A stretch of 64,000 bases of DNA from Phaeosaccion multiseriatum (Eukaryota > Ochrophyta, other classes), in NCBI GenBank assembly GCA_965112735.1, contig OZ218961.1:2790001-2854000 (forward strand), written 5' to 3'. The translations under genes were made by a program, and so were the position numbers. Shown piece by piece: positions 56,710 to 64,000 of the stretch (position 1 is its first letter; each line of letters starts with the position of its first letter). The notes beneath the pieces were generated by a model. It searched no databases, had not been told where the DNA came from, and saw only the letters and a program-made list of their open reading frames with translations.

Positions 56710-58992
56710 CTACTGGACCTTCTCTTGCAGGCGTGGCGCGGGCAGGATGCTAATGTCCTCAAAGGGCTCGGCCTGCCTAAGCTCCACAAAGTCCTTCGTC
56801 TTGAGCTGCAGCAGCTGAAAGAAGCAAGCTGCTGCTGTACGGCGGTTGGAGCCCTTGGTCATATGCAAGAGACTCACCTCCTCCTTCTCCTTGAGCTGCT
56901 CCTGCACCAACTGTAGCACCTTGACCGTCTGCTTGTTCCACTCCTCCTTCACCAAGCTCGTCTTGCCACCCTCCCCGCCCTCCTGCCCCTCCCGATCGAC
57001 CCCAAACTCCACCTCTGCAGTCATGCCCTCCACAGCAGACATGGACAGGTCCAGAGCCACATGGGGGGGCACGTCCTCCCCGTCGTACAGCTTCTGCTGC
57101 TGGTACTGCTCCTCGTCAGGCTGGTCGAAAGCGTCATCAAAGGCCACACCCTCGGTTGGGGGGTTGAGGTCCCAGTCCCTCCCACCGCCCTCGCTGCGTC
57201 GCTCCTCCTCCTCATCCTCCTTCTCCTCTTCCTCTTCCTCCGGCAGCTGTGGCTCCTCCCGCTCGTCCTTGCCCCTGCCCCCGTGCCGTGCCTCCTCCAC
57301 CTCCTCCTGCTCCTCCTCCTCAGGCAGGAGCACGTCCTCGCCTGCCGGATACATGTCGTCCTCAAGGTTCCAGTGCTGCTCCCCCTCCCCCTCCAGCTGC
57401 TGCTGGTCGTCCCGCCAATCGCCCCGGCCGGTCCTTGGCCCCTGCTCCTCTTCTTCCTCCCCCTGCCGTCGCTGCTGCCGCTGCTGATGCTGCTGCTGCT
57501 GCTCCTCCTCTTCCTCCTCTTCCTCCACCCTCGGCCTCTTCCTCTTGGGCATATCGAAGGTCAAGCCGTCCATCTGCATGGTCCACATGAGCATGTTGCG
57601 CAGCTGAGGCGCCAGGTTGGGTACGAGCGGCTCCATGAGCATCTCCTCCCCTGTCATGCCCTTCTCGGGCTCGTCTCGCACTAACCGAGGCACGCGCAGG
57701 ATGTCCGACGTGTCCTCGAGGTTCCGCTTCAGCACCCGTGGGTCCAAAGTGATACGCTCATCCATTTCAAGCTGCAGCCTCCTCCTCTTGCTGCCGCTTC
57801 CCTTCCTCTTGGCCGCAGCTTGTGTACCTTTGCCGCCTTTCGGGCCCTTCTTCCCCCTCGCCTCCTTGCGCGCTGCTGCAGCGGCTTCTTCCTCCTGCTG
57901 CAGCTGCTGCACTGCATCGTCCAGCTCCTCTCCCATGGAGTCCACCGTCTTGGCCGGCGTCGGCAGCTCGATCTCCCCCATACTCATTCGAATGGGTGCC
58001 CCGATGTCGCCCTCCTCCTCCTCCTCCCCATGCCGCCCTCCCCCCATCGGGCCAAAGTCCATCACGTCGCCTCCGACATCATAGTCCGGCTGGGGAAGGT
58101 CCATATCCGCGTCGTACAGGTCATTCGGCTCCTCCCCAACGCCCAACTCATCCTCCCCGGGCCCGCCGAGCCCTCCCCCCCCCCCCGCTGGACCGGGACC
58201 GCCAATACTAAGGCGCCCTACCGTGCTCCTGCTCACGTCTCCATCCCGAGCAATCTCAATGTCGCTGTAGCTGCGCGGCTGGTCCTCAAAGTCCTCCGGC
58301 ATGTCCCCGGGCCCCAAGTCGTCGTGCTCCTCTCTGCTCCTGTCCCCCACGCCGCCCGCAGCAGACTGAGAGAGGAAGCTGAGACGCCCCAACCTGCTCC
58401 TGCTCTGATCCCCATCACGCAAGCTCTCAATGTCGCTCTCCCTCCCTGCCGCTCCAGCTGCCCCCTCGTCGTCGAGCTCCGTCCACCGGCTGCCTCCCTC
58501 CTCGCCTCCAAACGAGTCTGGGTCGGCCAGAGAAATGCCTCTCCGATGCGCCACAGTGCTGGAGTCAGCTGCGATCCAATCGTCAACCTCAGGGAGCACC
58601 TCCATATCTAGCGCGAAAGGGTCGCCGCTGTCCATGTTCATGTCGAACTCCCCAAAGCCCTGCACGTTGATGGCGTGGGAGGCCGCCTCGGACGCCCCCG
58701 CGGGCAAGTCCACCACTCCGGGACGAAAGGCCATCTTGATTTTCGACAGTGCCTCGGTGCAGTCCGTCATGAGGTACTTGACCTTGCGCGAGTAGATACG
58801 CACCAGCCCCAGCAGCAAGTGCCCCGACACGCGCAGCGCCAACGGTACCGCTGGGTTCACGATGGAGTCCACCGAAACGACGACATTGGTCTGGAAGATG
58901 TTGGTCCGCGTCAGCTTCTTGTCCCAGTGCGCAGCGGTCCAAATTTTACCCAGTGGGCCTTTCTTTGCTAAGATAAGCTGTGAATAGAACAT
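56710..58992 (-). CDS. RAD21: Cohesin alpha-kleisin RAD21/SCC1, intronless
   Basis: Cohesin kleisin subunit that closes the Smc1-Smc3 ring, 760 residues in a single exon. The N-terminal domain is complete (MFYSQLILAKKGPLGKIWTA, HWDKKLTRTNIFQTNV, ALRVSGHLLLGLVRIYSRKV, DCTEALSKIKMAFRPG). The C-terminal winged helix is recognisable (VSLLHMTKGSNRRTAAACFF, QLLQLKTKDFVELRQAEPFE). The middle is acidic and Glu/Gln-rich. Two copies of a Ser-Asp-Ile-Glu-x-x-Arg-Asp-Gly-Asp block (around residues 186-194 and 243-251) fit separase sites. A mitotic rather than meiotic (REC8) identity is likely but not proven. Confidence 0.92.
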   Translation of the reverse strand: MFYSQLILAKKGPLGKIWTAAHWDKKLTRTNIFQTNVVVSVDSIVNPAVPLALRVSGHLLLGLVRIYSRKVKYLMTDCTEALSKIKMAFRPGVVDLPAGASEAASHAINVQGFGEFDMNMDSGDPFALDMEVLPEVDDWIAADSSTVAHRRGISLADPDSFGGEEGGSRWTELDDEGAAGAAGRESDIESLRDGDQSRSRLGRLSFLSQSAAGGVGDRSREEHDDLGPGDMPEDFEDQPRSYSDIEIARDGDVSRSTVGRLSIGGPGPAGGGGGLGGPGEDELGVGEEPNDLYDADMDLPQPDYDVGGDVMDFGPMGGGRHGEEEEEGDIGAPIRMSMGEIELPTPAKTVDSMGEELDDAVQQLQQEEEAAAAARKEARGKKGPKGGKGTQAAAKRKGSGSKRRRLQLEMDERITLDPRVLKRNLEDTSDILRVPRLVRDEPEKGMTGEEMLMEPLVPNLAPQLRNMLMWTMQMDGLTFDMPKRKRPRVEEEEEEEEQQQQHQQRQQRRQGEEEEEQGPRTGRGDWRDDQQQLEGEGEQHWNLEDDMYPAGEDVLLPEEEEQEEVEEARHGGRGKDEREEPQLPEEEEEEKEDEEEERRSEGGGRDWDLNPPTEGVAFDDAFDQPDEEQYQQQKLYDGEDVPPHVALDLSMSAVEGMTAEVEFGVDREGQEGGEGGKTSLVKEEWNKQTVKVLQLVQEQLKEKEEVSLLHMTKGSNRRTAAACFFQLLQLKTKDFVELRQAEPFEDISILPAPRLQEKVQ

Positions 58993-59074
58993 TGTCTCTG
59001 CGGAGGGGAGAGAGACGGCTGTGGTTCCGCCCTTGGCTGCCTACAGGAGCAGTTTCAAAATGTGCCAACAGGCC

Positions 59075-59690
59075 CTAAACACCTCGGATGAGGTCGTGGT
59101 CTCTTTGCGTCCACCACCAACACGAGGGGCACCGTCTGGAGAACAAACGAGGGATTGGGGGGAAGGGAGGGCAGGAGCGAAGTCGAGGGATCAGCGCGCG
59201 CAGACGAAAATCGTCACACACATTTCCATAGCAAAGCCGAGCAGCAGCATGTGGTGATGTGCTACAGCTGCACTCGTAGCATCGCGCATGGCAGCGCCAT
59301 GACAGTAGATGGGGTCTGCCACCACAGGCCTCCCTATTCTTTCCCCCCTTTTGCGTATCACCTCTGGGCCGGACTTCGAGGTCGTCTGCGTGTCTATACG
59401 CCCCGCCTTGCTCTTGACAGACACGATCTCCTTCCCGACTTAAGTTGATAGTCACAGAAGGGAGGGGGGAGGGAGGGGGGGGAGGGAGGGGGGTAAGGGT
59501 TGTCTGAGCATCCCGCCAAGCGCGCGCCCGAGAGCGAAAGTAGGAGAACGAGAGAGATAGCGAGAGAGGGACAGGCAGCAGGATAGAGGCACACACACAC
59601 ACACACACAGAGAGAGAGCGAGAGGAAACGCACATGCCCGGGCGCTTGCGAAGGACAAGCAAACTCTTACCTCTCCCCTACTCCTCCTTG
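59075..59690 (-). pseudogene. Decayed inverted copy of ctpA introns 5-6 and exons 6-7
   Basis: On the minus strand, 59362-59435 repeats ctpA exon 6 with about three mismatches (VSVKSKAGRIDTQTTS, SGPE), keeping a GT after it. About 59075-59136 repeats exon 7 (TGTTCTCCAG acceptor, then PLVLVVD) but with small deletions that break the frame before the catalytic Ser. The flanking sequence up to about 59690 also resembles ctpA intron 5 (TTCGCAAGC and GTGCGTTTC landmarks). The parent lies at 43583-44200 on the other strand. No full gene remains. Confidence 0.75.
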
Positions 59691-60042
59691 TAGTCTCCCT
59701 TCCCGCCGTTTTCCACCCTGGGTCCAATGGATTGCGAGGGCTCCCCAAATGTAATGGCCAATGTCCCACACCCCTGACAGAGGCAGGGATAGAGCGCAGA
59801 CAGGTAGACTAGGCACGGCGACCAGGGGTAGAAAAGGGATGGGGGAGTGGCGTTGGTGGAGAAAGCCAGAAACACGTAAGCTTACGTAAGACAATACATA
59901 GGTGCAAAATTTAAATTTAAATTTAATGGGCCACGTTTAGGGGAGAGAGGGGTATACATGTAGAAAAAGAGACCCGTGGGGAATGCGCCTGTGCTTCTTG
60001 GCCCCCTCAATACTCTCCTCCACAGGTTGCTGGACTGCGAAC
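59691..60042. other. Intergenic upstream of guanylate kinase
   Basis: A possible exon-like stretch at 59696-59785 (minus) follows a good acceptor but has no partner. An AAATTTAAATTTAAATTTA run and a TTACGTAAGCTTACG palindrome lie at 59879-59925. Confidence 0.4.
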
Positions 60043-61456
60043 ATGGCGTCCACAGTGAGCAGCAGGAAGAGTAGCACGGCCTGGGAGGGCATGGCTTCAC
60101 CGCCGCAGTCCCCTCCAGACGGGTCTACCCTGAGCAATGTGGCCGAGGAGCAGATGCGGCTCCGGCAGAAGAGGGTGAGTGTGGTGTGGGTCTTGACTAT
60201 GGGGAGAGGCTTCATTGAGGGTATGAGTGGGGTCGTTGGGTGGCTGCTGCCTGCTCTGCTTGGCCCTCCCTCTCACCACGTAAGGCTTTTGTCTTTTGTC
60301 TCCTCGATGGTTCGGGGCGGCCTAACACAATAGGACGCGCTAAAGGCCTCGCACGGTGACTACTTGGCGTCTCACCCGGAGCTTCCAAAGGTAGTCAATG
60401 ACCTGGTCGGTGCTGTGCTGCAGGAGAAGCCGAATAATGTCTTTGACTTTGCAAAGCAGGTGTTTTCAAGCACGGCCGAGGACGACGAGGCCGGAGAAGG
60501 AGGCGTGAAGCGGCCTGTAGTGTTTGCAGGCCCCAGCGGCGCTGGTAAAGGCACCATAATCAAGCGGGTCATGGACAAGTACCCGAGTAAGTTTGGCTTC
60601 AGCGTGAGCCACACCACCAGGGCCCCCCGAGAGGGGGAGGAGGACGGAGTACACTACAACTTCACCACCAAGAGCGCGATGAAGGAGTCCATTGATAAGG
60701 GCCTCTTCATCGAGCACGCTGAGGTGCATGGCAATTACTACGGGACTAGCTTTGCGGCCGTGGAGAAGGTCTCGCGGGCGGGACAGGTGAGGGGTTTCCG
60801 AGGGACCACAGCTTCCAAGGCGCTTGGAGACAAGACCCTTTGGACGAGGCGTTCGTGTACTGTCTCGCTCTCTCTTGCGTTGTTAATGACTCTGACGCCA
60901 TTGCCCCCTGCCATGCTCCCCGTCTCCGTTCGTGTGGATCAGGTATGCATTCTGGACATAGATATCCAGGGGGTGCAAAACGTTAAAAAGTCCAGCCTGC
61001 TGCCCTATTACGTGTTCATCACTCCTCCGAGTTTGGAGGTACGTAAGGCGCCTTGTCTCGAGGAGAGAAAGAGAAGGACGAAAGGAGAGGTCGTCTTCCA
61101 TTGCCGGCTAGGAATCAGCTCTGGACGGAGGCACAAAATCTCTTCTCTCTCTCAGTTACTGCCACTGCGCTGCCCAAGGCTCGGACGCTCCTCTCCGGCT
61201 TTCTTATCCGAAGCGTATGTATCACACCTTCCCTTCCTCCTGCACATTCCTCTAGGTGCTGGAGCAACGTCTCATAGAGAGAAAGACGGAAACGGCAGAG
61301 ACACTTAAGACAAGGCTTGGAAACGCAAACAAGGAGATGGAGGAGGGGAGGAAGGAGGGCGCGTTCGACACGGTCATTGTCAACGACGAGTTGGACACGG
61401 CGGTGGAGGAGCTGGCACAGCGCCTACGCCAATGGTTCCCACATCTCGAGGCTTAA
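60043..61456 (+). CDS. Guanylate kinase with N-terminal RIIa docking domain
   Basis: Guanylate kinase (GMP + ATP to GDP + ADP), 293 residues in four exons: 60043-60174, 60334-60786, 60943-61038 and 61256-61456. After a Ser-rich start, residues about 50-90 form a dimerisation/docking (RIIa/Dpy-30-type) motif: DYLASHPELPKVVNDLVGAV, then KPNNVFDFAKQVFSS. The kinase follows: P-loop FAGPSGAGKGTII, GMP-binding SVSHTTRAPREGEEDGVHYN, EHAEVHGNYYGTS, DIDIQGVQNVKKS and the C-terminal helix. RIIa domains dock to AKAP-type helices, most often in radial spokes and flagella. An upstream ATG at 59983 is in frame, but a CCACAG acceptor between the two suggests a 5' UTR intron, so 60043 is preferred. Confidence 0.88.
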
Positions 61457-61937
61457 ATAACCCCTTTTCCACATTTTTGTCTGCTCTGCTTTTTTTGTTT
61501 GTTTTTTTCATATGCTAAACGCTTTGAAATGCTGGCTGCCCTCACCTGAGCTCCACACGATAACGCATAGGACGGACGCCCTATATATACAAAATATATA
61601 TCGCCTCTGCCCCACAGGCGGGTGCGGGGGCAACTAAAGCTCGTTGGGGTTGGCCTTTGGGCCCCCCTGAGCTGCGCCTTGTTCCCGCCCGCCTCCCCCG
61701 CGCAATGGGGGGTTGGTGTGTGGGGGTGGCCAGATTAGCTGGCTGTGTACGAAACGAAGGGGAGGAAGCCCCCTTACTACGCTAAAGATAAATTAATCAA
61801 CTGAATAAACCAACCACTGCAGTCACACAAGTGAGATTCGTGTCCTTTCGCTTACGGCCTTGCCCCAAGGGAAGGGAGAAGGTTGGACCCCCCCCCCCCT
61901 TGTGTGAGTCGGGTCCCTCCCTCCTCCCTCCCTCGGC
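61457..61937. other. Convergent intergenic region, guanylate kinase/DUF547
   Basis: T-rich just after the stop, with a TATATATACAAAATATATAT stretch near 61580-61600. No gene recognised. Confidence 0.45.
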
Positions 61938-63327
61938 TCAGCTGCTCTTACCATTGAGGGACCAGTCGTATGGCTCGTAGAGCACCTTGAACGTGTCGTT
62001 GGCGACGTTCTGCATCACCAACGCCTTCTCCTCCTCCCCCAGGAAGTTTGCTGCAAACGTCAGCTGCGGCTTGCCTTCCCCCCCAAAGTCATCTGCGTAC
62101 CACTTGAAGATTTGACTCATCTGCAGGTGCCCACCCTCTTGGATGGGCAGGGCTCGGCAGAAGGCTTTTGTCGCCACGTCCAGTTGGTCGTTCACCTTCT
62201 CGCCGCTGTAGAAGCGGATGGGGGGGCAGCTTTTGGCACCGCAATTCAGCGCAAAATGCTGAGGAGGGCAGCAGGGGGGAGAGGAGAGAAGAGAAGAGGC
62301 GAGCAGAGCAGAGCAGATGGAACATGAGGTGAGCAGCAGGATGGAGAGAACTAGTCGAGAGGGGAAAAGACATGGGCCAGGAAGGCGCTCAAGCCGGTGC
62401 GTTACAGAACACCGAGAAGGAGGGGGGGGAGGGAGAGTATAGTGCAGGGAAGAAGCTCTGATGAGCGTTCTTCCGTGGTCTTCAAGACTTCGTGAGATCA
62501 TGCCTGCGGAGCGAGCGCACTCACAATTCTAGGGTCGAGGGTCTTCTGCATAAAGGCCAGGCGCTCGTCTCCCTCCCGGAAGGGGGGCTTGGAGCCCGGT
62601 GCCGCACTCGGCTTGTTTCCGCGTAGCACTCCGTTCTCAATGTCATTGAGGCTGTACACCAGTCCGCCGATGCGGTAAGAGGAGAGAGCGTACATTCGTA
62701 GACGGTCCTGCATGCCTCCAATGTCGCTGCCCCGGAGGACAATCGCGTGCCAAATGAGGCTGTTGTACGTGTTGAGGAAGAAGGCCTTCCTCTCATCCTC
62801 TGAAAGATCCCCGAGCTTCACTGTCTGAAGCATGTCCGTGAGATGAATGTACTCGGCCCACTCTTTACTTTCTGCCAGTCCTTTGTAGTTAACATCCACC
62901 CCATCGCTGAAGGAAGCGAAGAGCGTCTTCGTGCTCGACATGAGCCTCTCCGCAATTTCCCCTGCGGGTACATCCTCCTCCGCAGGGCCCTGCGTGGACT
63001 TGGGAGTCTTCCCATTAAGGACCTTCTTAGGCAACCACACTGCACACACAGGGGAAGGGGGATACGGACAAGGTATGGGTTAGAACAGCCCCCCAACCCA
63101 GCCAAAGGGTTCCGTCCGCTTCCCAAGGACTCACATGGGCCGATGACCTGTCCCCATCCGTTCCCAAAGAGCCCCATTGTAAGCGTCGAAGCCCTCCTTG
63201 TTGCTGCTCTTGATCTCTGCTGAGGGACGATCGGGCTCCCAAATACGAATGCTTGTGCTTGACTTACGCGTTGAAAGGATGAAGAGAACAGGGCCAGAAG
63301 ACAGAGTCTCAGCACTCGCGAGTTCAT
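61938..63327 (-). CDS. DUF547 protein, plastid-targeted
   Basis: Member of the DUF547 family, 342 residues in three exons: 63135-63327, 62525-63039 and 61938-62258. The signal peptide ends VSQAQA and is followed by FVFGSP (plastid junction); the transit part is Arg/Ser/Thr-rich. The DUF547 core includes AFFLNTYNSLIWHAIV, YALSSYRIGGLVYSLNDIEN, GVLRGNKP, and after the last splice HFALNCGAKSCPPIRFYSGE with its conserved Cys pair. The biochemical role of the family is not established. An in-frame GTAAGTC inside exon 1 was not used as a donor because the uninterrupted frame restores the AQA-F site. Confidence 0.85.
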
Positions 63328-63456
63328 GTGTGTGGCCCCTTTCTATTTATCGGCATCCGTCGGGCGACATCTACTGCCATCACCGCCGTCGGAATCGCGA
63401 CGGGTACATTTCCATTTCCGCCTTTCCTTCCCTTCCCCTTGTTCTCTGTCGTCCTC
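63328..63456. promoter_or_regulatory. Head-to-head intergenic region, DUF547/WD protein
   Basis: 129 bp between divergent start codons. No motif recognised. Confidence 0.4.
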
Positions 63457-64000
63457 ATGAAGAGATCACTGCCACCGTCGGCGGCTAGACCGCAACGCCC
63501 TTATGCAGATGTGGAGCATCTGATCGACCCCCTTCCTCAGCCTTACCGCATGCTTTGTAAGCTGCTGGAGGAGATCCTCGAAGGCGCATGGGGCTCCATC
63601 TTGGAGCGCAACCCACAGCTCAAGACTAGCCCAGCGGACGAAGTGAGAGCTCGCATCGATGTAGATCTGAGCCGGACTGCACGTCCGTCCTACATGTTGC
63701 GGGGGTGGAGACTGACGACGATGGTGTGGGATCCCGCCGGGAAGGCGCTGTTCTCGGGCACCTCGTCTGGGCACTTGCTCGTAGAAACGCCAGAGGAGGG
63801 CAAGTCGGCAAGCCTTCTTGTCTTTCCCGAGGTGTCGCCGGCAGGAGTCACATGCATGTCCAACTCTGTTGATGTTGGCCCTGTGAATCAGCAGCAGGGC
63901 TCGTGTGTGAGACTCGCGGTGGCGGCTATGATCGAGTACAGGGCACCGGAGCCGCCGAAGGAGGAGGAGAATGTTGGCAAGAAGGGCGGCAGCAAGGGGC
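63457..64000 (+). CDS. WD-repeat protein, 5' part (possibly WDR93/CFAP297-like)
   Basis: A frame from ATG at 63457 stays open to the window edge (181 codons). After a basic start it reads DPLPQPYRMLCKLLEEILEG, then a WD-like blade (TTMVWDPAGKALFSGTSSGH), and ends in a Lys/Glu-rich linker (PPKEEENVGKKGGSKG). A short N-terminal helix of the form LPQPYRM before WD blades recalls WDR93/CFAP297, a flagellar central-apparatus protein, but this is from memory of the pattern and weak. Any WD-repeat scaffold remains possible. Confidence 0.55.
   Translation, partial: MKRSLPPSAARPQRPYADVEHLIDPLPQPYRMLCKLLEEILEGAWGSILERNPQLKTSPADEVRARIDVDLSRTARPSYMLRGWRLTTMVWDPAGKALFSGTSSGHLLVETPEEGKSASLLVFPEVSPAGVTCMSNSVDVGPVNQQQGSCVRLAVAAMIEYRAPEPPKEEENVGKKGGSKG

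Noticed and set aside
59678-59875. Minus-strand frame ending FGEPSQSIGPRVENGG
   Set aside because: Follows a good acceptor but has no upstream exon; a competing frame across the same DNA is equally open.
1-64000. tRNA, rRNA, CRISPR array, prophage or autonomous transposon
   Set aside because: No cloverleaf, rRNA block, spaced direct repeats, integrase or transposase frame was found on either strand; repeats are tandem, not spacer-separated.

Overview
This window is nuclear DNA from a photosynthetic stramenopile, most probably a eustigmatophyte alga of the Nannochloropsis/Microchloropsis type. The evidence is threefold: genes are broken by GT-AG introns; ribosomal protein eL15, Mediator Med31, cohesin RAD21 and the Hsp90 co-chaperone CDC37 are all of eukaryotic type; and six genes encode an N-terminal secretory signal ending in a small residue followed directly by Phe (the ASAFAP-type junction), the bipartite presequence that routes proteins into a red-lineage complex plastid. 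The species is an inference, and no taxonomic search was possible.

Layout, left to right: plastid-lumen Fe/Mn superoxide dismutase (minus, 3' end beyond the window); a 19-exon BAR-PH-ArfGAP-ankyrin protein (plus); plastid uroporphyrinogen decarboxylase (minus); ribosomal protein eL15 (plus); an intronless GatA amidotransferase subunit (minus); a Tic20-like translocon protein (minus); a half-size ABC transporter with a degenerate nucleotide-binding domain (plus); a small two-exon candidate gene and a YggT/CCB3-like protein (both minus); an EF-hand/fibronectin-like/FYVE-like membrane protein (plus); a low-complexity acidic protein, Med31 and an F-box protein (all plus); an unresolved minus-strand candidate; the axonemal protein DRC8/EFCAB2 (minus); the D1-processing protease CtpA (plus); an armadillo-like protein (plus); an ITFG2-like protein (minus); CDC37 (plus); RAD21 (minus); a decayed copy of part of ctpA (minus); a RIIa-guanylate kinase fusion (plus); a plastid DUF547 protein (minus); and the start of a WD-repeat protein (plus). 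Most neighbours lie head to head with only 120-430 bp between start codons, so shared promoters are likely.

Functionally, much of the window serves the plastid: haem/chlorophyll synthesis (UROD), protein import (Tic20), D1 maturation (CtpA), cytochrome or division factor (YggT), superoxide removal in the lumen, and possibly organellar Gln-tRNA formation (GatA). A second theme is the cilium: DRC8, the RIIa-guanylate kinase and possibly the terminal WD protein point to axonemal machinery, notable if the organism really is a coccoid alga with no known flagellate stage.

Between and inside the genes the DNA is unusually repetitive. Many introns carry tandem repeats that copy their own 5' splice site. 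There are also three related hairpin-forming elements with a TCGACC-type terminus, a dispersed GTGATACAGCAG motif that supplies the stop codon of two unrelated genes, and several partial gene duplications.
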